Source: Pseudomonadota bacterium
Lineage (GTDB): Bacteria > Pseudomonadota > Alphaproteobacteria > Rs-D84
Assembly: GCA_023402015.1 (NCBI GenBank)
Contig: JAEXCU010000011.1
Location: forward strand, 10,226 to 74,225
Length of the DNA stretch: 64,000 nt
Direction of reading: 5' to 3'
Below are positions 42,846-50,917 of this stretch, in pieces. The notes under the pieces were generated by a model. The model was not told where the DNA came from, did not search any database, and saw only the letters and a program-made list of their open reading frames with translations. A program made the position numbers and the translations under genes. Positions within the stretch are counted from its first letter, which is position 1, and each line of letters begins with the position of its first letter.

Positions 42846-44055
42846 TTATGCGATTACGCGAATTCGTTAACAATAACTGGCTGTTGGCAGATTCGCGTTT
42901 TTCACGTGCCGCAGACGATTCTATACACGCCGTTCCCGCCGAATTCATTTCTTTGTCAGGGTCCGTACAATAACATGTTTTGGTCGCATTATTCCATGCC
43001 GCACCGTATATCTGGGTGCATGCCGCAATTGCTGGATTAATTTGGCAGATTTTATTTAACCAAACATGCTGGGGGTTGGTGCACAGGCAACTTTTGGTCG
43101 TTGCATCCCAATACGCACCAGAATTACGACTGGCCGTTTCTTCGCAATCGCGTTGTAATGCCGCAGCATCCGTTATTTCGCAATGGTCGCCAACGCGTTT
43201 GTAATTTACATCATCCGGGCATTGGCAAATATCATTACGCGATACCAGGTTTTTGGCCGCATCACATTCGCATTTATTGTTTTTCCATGTACCCCCTGAT
43301 TGTTGACATGCCAATTGACGCTGTTGATTCTGTTTTTGTTGACGCCGGCGGTCTTCGTCGTCAATAACAGACTGTTTTTTATTGCAACGTTTTGCGCCAC
43401 TGTCGTATTCATAATCACCGCTGATGCATTCACAAGATTTTCCATCCGCTTTCGGTTTTAAATGTTTAGCACTGCTGCATACGCAAGAAGAACCATTCCA
43501 TGTCCCACCAGACGATTCACATTGGCTTTGGCGATTATCCTCAATACATTCAGAACTATTCTTTTTATCTTCTGCATTTGGCATATATCCATCATTACAT
43601 TTTATATACACACACGCTGTATTTCCGGCCTTTAATACCGTATCATCACCAGAAACATATCCGATTGTTTTGTTTCCATTATCCAAACTGTATGATTTAT
43701 AGGAATGGGGAAATGTTGCATCCGGATCTCCTATTTGAATATCACTGTCAGGACAAAAAATCGGTGGATTAAAATCTTTCCAATAATCATTTTTCCATGT
43801 TTCTATACACTGTTTAAGATTTGTGATTCTGCCTTGGGGATCAACCTGTCCGATAACAGCGCCGCCACCACACTGTTTATCACCAGCATAAGAATCATTA
43901 CAATAATAACATTGCGAACCATAACCATTCGCGCTGGCATTCACAGAATCAGAACCACCGCAACTGAACAATTGACAATTAGCAGCGGCATTTGCCCCAG
44001 ACATAAATCCAAAAAATCCGCAAAACAATGCTGAAATTACTAAATATTTTTTCAT
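42586..44055 (-). CDS. Large Cys-rich secreted protein (family member 7)
   Basis: A 489-residue exported protein (signal MKKYLVISALFCGFFGFMSGANA). The middle has repeated SGGTWxxxxCxC modules (residues ~185-350) resembling TILa-like repeats: GGTWNGSSCVCSSAKHL, GGTWKNNKCECDAAKNL, GAYWDATTKSCLCTNPQHV. A coiled-coil linker (SANSQLLLTNSRNRIKETIKKINTQ) follows and a Gly-rich hydrophobic stretch SVAGVVLGTAGGLITSNVI, then FEDIQCTVGGQVVAGWGDQF. The last ~85 residues are nearly identical to the divergent neighbour at 44219-45574. Start 44055 chosen for GGAGAAGAAT; an ATG 12 bases upstream is an alternative. Confidence 0.72.
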   Translation of the reverse strand: MKKYLVISALFCGFFGFMSGANAAANCQLFSCGGSDSVNASANGYGSQCYYCNDSYAGDKQCGGGAVIGQVDPQGRITNLKQCIETWKNDYWKDFNPPIFCPDSDIQIGDPDATFPHSYKSYSLDNGNKTIGYVSGDDTVLKAGNTACVYIKCNDGYMPNAEDKKNSSECIEDNRQSQCESSGGTWNGSSCVCSSAKHLKPKADGKSCECISGDYEYDSGAKRCNKKQSVIDDEDRRRQQKQNQQRQLACQQSGGTWKNNKCECDAAKNLVSRNDICQCPDDVNYKRVGDHCEITDAAALQRDCEETASRNSGAYWDATTKSCLCTNPQHVWLNKICQINPAIAACTQIYGAAWNNATKTCYCTDPDKEMNSAGTACIESSAAREKRESANSQLLLTNSRNRIKETIKKINTQKSDFERTVWKTEEGKFNSTRLLSDSVAGVVLGTAGGLITSNVIKKNQVANGFEDIQCTVGGQVVAGWGDQFRVGIH

Positions 44056-44072
44056 ATTCTTCTCCATCCCCT

Positions 44073-44190
44073 GCCTAATGCAAACGTCGGTTTATTTTTG
44101 GTGTTTTACACCTAATTATTATAAACATTTTATCATATTTTCTGCGCCTTTCCAACAATGAATTTTGGCCTAATCCAATGGGACGTTTGT
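44073..44190 (+). ncRNA. Type 2 leader element, copy 3 (between divergent genes)
   Basis: Boxes GCCTAATGCAAAC (44073-44085) and GCCTAATCCAATG (44168-44180), 95 bp apart; CAAACGTC pairs with GACGTTTG. The centre has TTTTCTGCGCCTTTCC. A GGTG/CACC hairpin lies between. On the minus strand a TATAAT (44123-44118) lies upstream of the gene at 44055. Confidence 0.55.
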
Positions 44191-44218
44191 CTTATGCATA
44201 TCACCAAGGGGTAGGAAT

Positions 44219-45574
44219 ATGAGATTTAAGCCAATTTTTAATATAATCTGTTTGTCTGTTATGACGTTCACGCCAATCCTGGGCCATGGTGGTACCAACG
44301 ATGATATAACCAATGCCTGTTATGCCACAAACCATTGTGGCGCGCGCAGCAACCTAAAAACGTTGGCTGCGGTTCTGGGCGCAACCCAGGGCGCAAAAAT
44401 TGGATTTTTTACCCCCATATCCGGCGGAACAATTATGGGGGGATACGCAGGATATGTTATCGGGGATAATTTGGGCGGCAAATTATCCACAGCATATTCG
44501 GCCAATGAATACATATATTTTGACGATAAAACATGTCTGGAATGCGACACATATCAAATGGGCGAACATTACGAATGCCCCAACGGAACAATTGTTTCAA
44601 ATGGCAGTCATGTATTAAAATGCCATACAACATCCGGTGGCGATTACTGGCAAGAATATACATTGTCCCCATGTTCAAACAGTCCGATTAAAAGCAAAGA
44701 TACCACAGGCACATATGCAGAAATCCGTGCAACGGTGAATAAACCAGTTGCCAGCGGTGTTAATGTATACAGCGGGGACGCATGCCTGTATATAACAAAG
44801 TCCAAGTCCACCTCAAACGACAACAATCCTAAAAAAGAAACACCTGTGAAACAAAATTCAACCACCAGTTTGCAAAAATGTCTGGACCAGCGCACAACTG
44901 ACGAAGGCCGGGCGTGCTGTTATGTACCAAATTCGGTCGCAACCTGGAATGGAAACAAATGCGTTTGTACCGATAATACCCAGGTTTTTGACATTACTAC
45001 CCACAGTTGTATAACCGCGTCTGCGGACATCACGGTAATTGTGCAAACGTCTGCATATGTGTGCAGTGTAAATGATTTAACACAATTGTATATGTGGCGG
45101 GATGAATATTTAAATAACAATGCAATTGTTAATCTGATTGATAAAATCCTGTTATTTTGCACCACGGGCGAAAACCGTACAGGCACAGATTACAATAATA
45201 TGATTGCGCAACTGCGTGCGTTAATTTCCCAGGAAAACGCAATAGCGCAAAAACTGCAAGAATCTGCGGCGCAATCACGCATAGTCCTGCAAAATAAATC
45301 CGCCATGCGAATCAGTGAAACAATAAAGAAAATAAACACGCAGAAATCAGATTTTGAACGCACGGTATGGAAGACCGAAGATGGCAAGTTCAATAGTACA
45401 CGTTTGCTGTCCGATTCTGTTGCGGGTGTTGTATTGGGAACTGCGGGCGGTTTAATCACCAGTAATGTAATAAAAAAGAACCAGGTTGCGAATGGCTTTG
45501 AAGATATCCAATGCACCGTTGGTGGCCAGGTTGTTGCCGGTTGGGGCGATCAGTTCCGCGTGGGAATAAATTAA
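44219..45574 (+). CDS. Large Cys-rich secreted protein (family member 8)
   Basis: A 451-residue exported protein with signal MRFKPIFNIICLSVMTFTPILGHG. The first part is Gly-rich and hydrophobic (GATQGAKIGFFTPISGGTIMGGYAGYVIG), the centre has scattered Cys, including CVCTDNTQVF, and the C-terminal third is coiled-coil then the same 85 residues as family member 7 (TIKKINTQKSDFERTVWKT, SVAGVVLGTAGGLITSNVI, FEDIQCTVGG). The ATG is preceded by AAGGGGTAGG. Divergent from member 7 across a type 2 element. Confidence 0.7.
   Translation: MRFKPIFNIICLSVMTFTPILGHGGTNDDITNACYATNHCGARSNLKTLAAVLGATQGAKIGFFTPISGGTIMGGYAGYVIGDNLGGKLSTAYSANEYIYFDDKTCLECDTYQMGEHYECPNGTIVSNGSHVLKCHTTSGGDYWQEYTLSPCSNSPIKSKDTTGTYAEIRATVNKPVASGVNVYSGDACLYITKSKSTSNDNNPKKETPVKQNSTTSLQKCLDQRTTDEGRACCYVPNSVATWNGNKCVCTDNTQVFDITTHSCITASADITVIVQTSAYVCSVNDLTQLYMWRDEYLNNNAIVNLIDKILLFCTTGENRTGTDYNNMIAQLRALISQENAIAQKLQESAAQSRIVLQNKSAMRISETIKKINTQKSDFERTVWKTEDGKFNSTRLLSDSVAGVVLGTAGGLITSNVIKKNQVANGFEDIQCTVGGQVVAGWGDQFRVGIN
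45315..45574. repeat. Inverted repeat arm, right
   Basis: Counterpart of the arm at 42586-42845. The pair brackets about 2.5 kb that includes both promoter regions. Confidence 0.85.
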
Positions 45575-45592
45575 TACATGAATTAACAAAAA

Positions 45593-45620
45593 AATAAACC
45601 GCCAATTTGGGCGGTTTATT
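45593..45620. terminator. Terminator between member 8 and dnaA
   Basis: AATAAACCGCC/GGCGGTTTATT stem. Confidence 0.8.
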
Positions 45621-45635
45621 ATTAAACTGAATTCT

Positions 45636-46925
45636 TTATTTGCATTCGGCTATTAACTGACTGATTTGCGCGGACAATACCAAATCTGATTTCTTTAATT
45701 TTTCAATTTGCGCAATTGCATAAACAACCGTTGCATGATCACGACCACCAACCAGGCATCCGATTTCTGACAAAGACATATTTGTCGCACCTTTTAACAC
45801 CGCCATCATTGTCTGACGCGCCAAAACCAAAGCGCGACTGCGACCACGGCCACATACTGCATCATATGAAACACCCAATTTTTCACACATCGTGCGAACC
45901 ATTGCAATTGGCGTTTTGGATTTTTGCAATGTATCGGCCAACAAATGCTGTGCAACGGCCATATCAACAGATGTTCCCATTAATTCGCAATATGTTTTGA
46001 TTTTCATCGCAACGCCTGCAACCAAATGACCATCACCCGCAATACGTGATGCCAATTCATCTGCAACGTTTGTTGCAACACCCGCACGCATCAGCATAAC
46101 ACGTTTTACGTTTGTGGTTGGTGCCGCAACATCTGCAACCAAACCAGATGCCAGTAATGATTGCATACGACGATCAAAACCCGTCAGATTGTTCGGTGCC
46201 GCATTCGCCGTCAGGACAACGTTCTTGCCCGCCGCGCGTAAATCCACAACCAATTGCAAGAATTCTTCGCATGTTGCGCGTTTGCCGGCCAGTGTTTGAA
46301 CATCGTCTAAAATAAATGTATCGCAATTACGGCAGTAATCTTTGAATGCAAATACTGTGCGATCATGTAAACTGCGTGTGAATTCAGATACAAATTGACC
46401 GCCATTCATCATAATTGTGCGACCGGTGGTGGCATTATTAATGCAACGTGCCAGCAATGATTTACCGCAACCCGCCGCGCCGTAAATAAACAGCGGTGAA
46501 AACGAAACCGCCCCCGCCGCCAATTTTTTACATGCAGATAATACAAATGTGTTTTCATCGCATGAAATAAAAGAATCAAATGCATCCGCAACACAAACCG
46601 TTTCTGTGGTGGTTGTCGCCGGTGCATAAACCTGGACATTATTGTCGTTTGCAATTGGTCCATCCACCGTTTTCACCGCACCGCGCGCACATATGTTCCA
46701 TGTTAAGCCAAACTGGGCCGCAACGGCGTTTAATACATTTGCATGAACACTGCCAATAAAGTCGGCCGAGAATTGATTTTGTGCCGTCAGTTTTAATACG
46801 CCATCAGAAATATCAAACTGCAACGGCGCAATCCAGGAAGTAAAACTTGCAGAATCCATTTTTGCGGCAATGGCCCCCTTGATTTGTTCCAAGTTAGTCA
46901 TTTGTTTTGTTGCCGCTGCCTGCAT
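45636..46925 (-). CDS. dnaA: Chromosomal replication initiator DnaA, atypical AAA+ motifs
   Basis: 429 residues. N-terminal domain I (LEQIKGAIAAKMDSASFTSWIAPL), AAA+ core with Walker A YGAAGCGKSLLARCI and Walker B FILDDVQTLAGKRATCEEF, and domain IV signature LARQTMMAVLKGATNMSLSEIGCLVGGRDHATVVYA. The box VII region reads DRRMQSLLASGL, where typical DnaA has DRLRSRFxWGL, so the arginine finger position is Leu. The P-loop has Ala and Cys where Gly and Val-Leu are usual. Start with AGGAG 7 bases upstream. Overall length and domain order are normal. Confidence 0.88.
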   Translation of the reverse strand: MQAAATKQMTNLEQIKGAIAAKMDSASFTSWIAPLQFDISDGVLKLTAQNQFSADFIGSVHANVLNAVAAQFGLTWNICARGAVKTVDGPIANDNNVQVYAPATTTTETVCVADAFDSFISCDENTFVLSACKKLAAGAVSFSPLFIYGAAGCGKSLLARCINNATTGRTIMMNGGQFVSEFTRSLHDRTVFAFKDYCRNCDTFILDDVQTLAGKRATCEEFLQLVVDLRAAGKNVVLTANAAPNNLTGFDRRMQSLLASGLVADVAAPTTNVKRVMLMRAGVATNVADELASRIAGDGHLVAGVAMKIKTYCELMGTSVDMAVAQHLLADTLQKSKTPIAMVRTMCEKLGVSYDAVCGRGRSRALVLARQTMMAVLKGATNMSLSEIGCLVGGRDHATVVYAIAQIEKLKKSDLVLSAQISQLIAECK

Positions 46926-47243
46926 GCTGTTTCTCCTTTCCTTCCCTAAAAGAGTTCCGCCTGCGCAAGAGTATAAAAATCACCTGCACATAAACGCTAA
47001 ATTTTACTTCATCCGATAAGATGTCATAAAAATTAAGTGTTTATGTAAAGCCCTACTTTTAATCTCTCTCGCGTTGGTGATTGAGGTTTCTCAATCGTTT
47101 TGGATACGTCAGTTAAGTTATAAGATTTATTTCTATTTGCAACTTATTGTTAAACGATTTTTGAACATTTATTTTTTGACAACGATTCGTTTTTTTGCCC
47201 GTTTTCCGCGGTTTGTATATACATTGTATTGACATGAAAACAT
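46926..47243. other. AT-rich dnaA-dprA intergenic region, possible origin
   Basis: This 318-base gap is conspicuously AT-rich with runs TTTATTTTTTGA, repeated TTATAAG/CTTATT and GATTGAGGTTTCTCAATC. I found no good TTWTNCACA DnaA box on either strand. A promoter for dnaA is expected here. Origin function is a hypothesis only. Confidence 0.3.
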
Positions 47244-48266
47244 TCATACACGAACGTATCCACCGTCTGTTTTTCTTACCAAACCCTGCAATTCCAATAT
47301 CACTAAATCACGTTTAATTTCCGAAATACTTTTTTTGACAACGTCTGCCAATACAGATTCGGACACCGCAACACTGCCTAATTTATCCAACAAGGAATTT
47401 TCGCTGTCATTTTTTTTGTCAGAATTTTTTTGTTGTGGGGATTTTTCATTGTTATCAAAAAAATCCCGTGGCCCCATACACAATTTTGCCGCCCCTGATT
47501 GTATCAGGGAATTCGGTCCCATGCCCCGGGAATCGGCCGGATGCGATGGAATTGCATAAATTTGGCGTCCATATTGGGCAGCGAATCGGGCGGTTGCCAT
47601 ACTGCCGGAATTTAAATCAGCCTCGCCCAGAATTAATTTTTCCCCGATTCCTGCGACCCAGCGGTTGCGTTGAACAAAATTTGTTGATTTTGGGACAAAT
47701 CCAACGGGCATTTCACTGATAATTACACCACGCGCGACAATATCCCAATATAACGATTCGTTTTCTAATGGCCATATATAATCCACCCCGCCCGCGACAA
47801 CGGCAATCGTCTGCGCGTCCCCGGCCGCACGCAATGCACCGCGATGTGCCGCGGTATCTGTTCCCATGGCCATCCCAGATACAACGGCGTGGCCATTTTC
47901 TGCAAACACCCGGGCCAGCGTGGCAACAAACTCCATTCCGGCGGCCGTTGCATGGCGGGTGCCAACAATCGCAACAGCCGCCCGCGTCAGGGTATGCACA
48001 TTTCCGCGCGCCGTTATAACGGGGGGATGATTTTTTATTTCGCGCAAATTGGCTGGATAAAATTCATCTGTATCACATATATAATATATATGTAATTTGT
48101 CTGCGCATTCCATTTCACGCATTACTGCATCGCGAATCGTCGTATCACGGCCCAGTGTATCTGCCGCCGCATCCACAGAGCCAAATTTCGCAACCAATTC
48201 GTTATATTTTGCCGGTCCAATACCGGGCGTACGCAAAATCAATAACTTGTTAAACAAATCTGACAT
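47244..48266 (-). CDS. dprA: DNA-processing protein DprA
   Basis: 340 residues. N-terminal helix-hairpin-helix/SAM part (LILRTPGIGPAKYNELVAKFGS), Rossmann core: VAIVGTRHATAAGMEFVATLA, VVSGMAMGTDTAAHRGAL, SEMPVGFVPKSTNFVQRNRWVAG, then a winged-helix C-terminus (LDKLGSVAVSESVLADVVKKS). DprA loads RecA on incoming single strands during transformation. Read towards dnaA's promoter region in the same direction as dnaA. Start MSDLF chosen; a longer one has two extra residues. Confidence 0.9.
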   Translation of the reverse strand: MSDLFNKLLILRTPGIGPAKYNELVAKFGSVDAAADTLGRDTTIRDAVMREMECADKLHIYYICDTDEFYPANLREIKNHPPVITARGNVHTLTRAAVAIVGTRHATAAGMEFVATLARVFAENGHAVVSGMAMGTDTAAHRGALRAAGDAQTIAVVAGGVDYIWPLENESLYWDIVARGVIISEMPVGFVPKSTNFVQRNRWVAGIGEKLILGEADLNSGSMATARFAAQYGRQIYAIPSHPADSRGMGPNSLIQSGAAKLCMGPRDFFDNNEKSPQQKNSDKKNDSENSLLDKLGSVAVSESVLADVVKKSISEIKRDLVILELQGLVRKTDGGYVRV

Positions 48267-48327
48267 GCACATACTATAAAGAATATATTACCAATAACGA
48301 AAGCAAATTATTTACCAACGGCCCAAT

Positions 48328-48358
48328 AAAAAAAACGCCCAATGGGCGTTTTATTTTT
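48328..48358. terminator. Intrinsic terminator
   Basis: AAAACGCCCA/TGGGCGTTTT stem followed by T tract, at the end of the gene to the right. Confidence 0.8.
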
Positions 48359-49200
48359 TAAGAATCCAAACTCAGCAATCTATCATAATCAATGCTGCTG
48401 CATTCTTCTGGTTTACCATCCGGGGCGGTATCCCAAACTTTGCTTTCACATTCCTGTTTCAGAATTTTCAGATTGCGAATAAACTGGTCATATTCACTGC
48501 CATTTTCTTTTTTCAGAACCAATAATTGACTGCGCAACAATTCATCACCTTCCAGGGCCTTTTGTCCCATAACCTTGCCGCCAATTAATCTGTTGCCGAA
48601 TAATTCCATTGCACCAACACCGACACCTGCGCCACCAACGACACCTGCAACCGTGCCCCATGTGCGACCGGATTTTTTTGCATCCAATATGCGCTGTTTT
48701 AATTTGCCTTCGTCGGCCCATGCACCACATGTAATATCGCGCCCCATTTCATAATATTGACTGGGGACATCGGATACACTGACCTTGGCATCATTGGATT
48801 TTATTTCCACTTTGACAAAACAAGTATTGTTTTCAGGGTTTTCGGTATCTTCAACCATTGCAGCATAGTTGTTTGTATTGCTGTATCGCGACGCCCAAAC
48901 AAATGTATTGCCAACACCAATATTATTATTAATGCACGCAGTGCGTTCTTTTTCGCGGGTATCAACGGTTGGGATGGTTGCTTCAACCTCTTCTACCCTA
49001 ACGCTGGATTTATCAGGATTGGTGGATACAGAAATTGACGCCATTGCGCTGAGTTGATTTGTAGATGCCGTTGCGCGTGGTGCGGCCATAACCGGTCCGT
49101 TCACCGCACGACGTGGCGAACCACCCATTTCAGAACGCGCGGCCGCAAATGCAGACCCAGAAATTAAGCATATTGCCAAGACTGATACAATTTTTTTCAT
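48358..49200 (-). CDS. Secreted protein with Gly-rich segment
   Basis: 280 residues: signal MKKIVSVLAICLISGSAFA, a Ser/Thr/Ala-rich stretch, a beta-rich centre with cysteines (ACINNNIGVGNTFVW, NTCFVKVEI, ITCGAWADEG), then GTVAGVVGGAGVGVGAMELFG, a glycine-zipper-like hydrophobic helix, and a polar tail with two Cys. The Gly-rich helix echoes SVAGVVLGTAGG of members 7 and 8, so it may be a distant relative, but the CYY signature is absent. Start at 49200 preferred for the GGGAAGA site. Confidence 0.6.
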   Translation of the reverse strand: MKKIVSVLAICLISGSAFAAARSEMGGSPRRAVNGPVMAAPRATASTNQLSAMASISVSTNPDKSSVRVEEVEATIPTVDTREKERTACINNNIGVGNTFVWASRYSNTNNYAAMVEDTENPENNTCFVKVEIKSNDAKVSVSDVPSQYYEMGRDITCGAWADEGKLKQRILDAKKSGRTWGTVAGVVGGAGVGVGAMELFGNRLIGGKVMGQKALEGDELLRSQLLVLKKENGSEYDQFIRNLKILKQECESKVWDTAPDGKPEECSSIDYDRLLSLDS

Positions 49201-49307
49201 TCTTCCCATCCTGATGTATTCTGGGTGTATTATACCATAAATGGGCGGTAAAATAAAGAATAAATACTGGCCGATTTAATAAAAAACCGCGCATAATGCG
49301 CGGTTGA

Positions 49308-49895
49308 TTATTTTTTCCATTTCCAAACTATCTTGGATTCGGTCCCACCCACCAGGCGACCAATATTTTCACGATGCCGCCACATGCACAGCAATGCGAT
49401 TGCCAAAAATGCCAATCCGATTTTCCACCCTATAACAAAACCCAACACTGGCATCAGACAGAAAACCACCACCGCCCCCAGGGATGAATATCCCGATGAC
49501 AATGCAACAATCAGCCATTCAATCCCGCATATAATAAATGACAGCGGACTGACCGCCAACAATACGCCAAACAAAGACGAAATTCCTTTGCCCCCATGAA
49601 AACGCAGCCACACCGGATAACAATGCCCAACAATCGCGGCAAAACCACACCATGCACCAAATGCATCACCAGCAATCCAATTTCCGATAAAAACGGCCGC
49701 AATGGCCTTGGCCATGTCCAGCAACCAAACAGCCGCCGCCATACGCAGGCCACCGACACGCATAACATTTGTTGCACCGATGTTTCCACTGCCCACCTGG
49801 CGCAGGTCGCCCTTGCCCATTGCACGTGTCAGCAAAAGGCCCATTGGAATGGACCCCAACAGATAAGAAATAATAATTGCGATTGCGTATATCAT
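49308..49895 (-). CDS. plsY: Glycerol-3-phosphate acyltransferase PlsY
   Basis: 195-residue integral membrane enzyme, transfers acyl phosphate to glycerol 3-phosphate. Motifs: SYLLGSIPMGLLL, GSGNIGATNVMRVGG and FHGGKGISSLFG, with a third near HRENIGRLVGGTES. Six hydrophobic helices. Complements plsC (16994) in phosphatidic acid synthesis; plsX is not in the window. Confidence 0.94.
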   Translation of the reverse strand: MIYAIAIIISYLLGSIPMGLLLTRAMGKGDLRQVGSGNIGATNVMRVGGLRMAAAVWLLDMAKAIAAVFIGNWIAGDAFGAWCGFAAIVGHCYPVWLRFHGGKGISSLFGVLLAVSPLSFIICGIEWLIVALSSGYSSLGAVVVFCLMPVLGFVIGWKIGLAFLAIALLCMWRHRENIGRLVGGTESKIVWKWKK

Positions 49896-49968
49896 TTTAT
49901 TTTTCCTTGATTTTATGTTTGTTTTCTATAAAATAACAAAAAACATGACTAAATAAAAGGAAAATAAA

Positions 49969-50229
49969 GTGGCAAATCACAAGTCATCAGAAAAAAGAAT
50001 TTTGGTAACAGCCAAGAAAAACGCTGTTAATACCGCACGTCGCAGCGCGGTCAAAACCGAAACCAAAAAGGCGTTAAAGGCAATTGAATCCGGCGACAAA
50101 GCCGCCGCAACCGCCGCCGCACGCAATGCAGAAAGCAAAATTATGAAATCTGCCGGCAAAGTTATGCCGAAAAAACGCGCCGCACGCAAGGTTTCCCGTC
50201 TGACCAAGAAAGTTGCGAAAATGGCGTAA
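49969..50229 (+). CDS. rpsT: 30S ribosomal protein S20, GTG start
   Basis: 86-residue, lysine- and alanine-rich RNA-binding helix bundle: ANHKSSEKRILVTAKKNAVN, KTETKKALKAIESGD, KIMKSAGKVMPKKRAARKVSRL. Start is GTG at 49969 with AAAAGG upstream. Length matches S20. Flanked by a terminator with A and T tracts. Confidence 0.95.
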   Translation: MANHKSSEKRILVTAKKNAVNTARRSAVKTETKKALKAIESGDKAAATAAARNAESKIMKSAGKVMPKKRAARKVSRLTKKVAKMA

Positions 50230-50248
50230 TTCTTTTTGATAAGATATT

Positions 50249-50280
50249 AAAAAATCCGCCGATTGGCGGATTTTTTATTT
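50249..50280. terminator. Terminator after rpsT
   Basis: AAAATCCGCC/GGCGGATTTT stem and T tract. A second hairpin, AAACCGGC/GCCGGTTT, lies at 50297-50318 and may end the leftward VOC gene. Confidence 0.85.
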
Positions 50281-50328
50281 ATGTACAGAAAAATATAAAA
50301 CCGGCAAATGCCGGTTTCATATGTTGAA

Positions 50329-50811
50329 CTATTCTTTGTCTGATTTCACATGTTCATACTGTACCAGCGCAATTCCCACATCACCCGGAATTACATAAAA
50401 ACCAAATTTCATTCCATCGGTTATCATATGCGTTGAAATTGGCGTTGCACCGGCGGCAACAACTTTATCATGCATGGCATCATAATCTTTGACCGTCAGA
50501 TATGCGGTTGTGCCAACGGGACCGCGACTGCCATCGGGCAATTTTGGCGTTTCCATAACACCGGCAAAGGGCCATACCTGGCCTGGGGCCTTGATAATTA
50601 TATAATCCTGGCCGGTTGGCGTTTTATGCGCAGCCGTTGTCTTGATACCCAAATTATCATTTAAAAATTCAACCGTTGCGGTGGGGTTATTTGAATAAAT
50701 ATCAATCCAAGACAACGCGCCGGTTGTTTTCATTGGATTTGTCTTTAAGAACAATGCAACGCAACCAATTAATAAAACCAATAAAATATAAAAACCTATT
50801 TTGTAAAACAT
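50329..50811 (-). CDS. Membrane-anchored VOC (glyoxalase-like) protein
   Basis: 160 residues with a hydrophobic anchor (FYKIGFYILLVLLIGCVALFL). Two beta-alpha-beta-beta-beta units follow: LSWIDIYSNNPTATVEFLNDNLGI and TAYLTVKDYDAMHDKVVAAGATPI, the layout of vicinal-oxygen-chelate proteins. The usual metal ligands are not clear (Glu near the C-terminus may be one), so substrate and catalysis are unknown. The VOC fold with a membrane anchor is unusual. Confidence 0.75.
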   Translation of the reverse strand: MFYKIGFYILLVLLIGCVALFLKTNPMKTTGALSWIDIYSNNPTATVEFLNDNLGIKTTAAHKTPTGQDYIIIKAPGQVWPFAGVMETPKLPDGSRGPVGTTAYLTVKDYDAMHDKVVAAGATPISTHMITDGMKFGFYVIPGDVGIALVQYEHVKSDKE

Positions 50812-50889
50812 AATTTCTCCTTTTGAATCTGTTTGACATAACTGATTATATCACAGTTTTATTGATTTATCTGGAATAGTTTCATAAAT

Positions 50890-50917
50890 AAAAATCCGCC
50901 GATTGGCGGATTTTTAT
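50890..50917. terminator. Terminator of the 882-residue gene
   Basis: AAAATCCGCC/GGCGGATTTT, T tract; a sister of the hairpin after rpsT (50249-50280). Confidence 0.75.
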
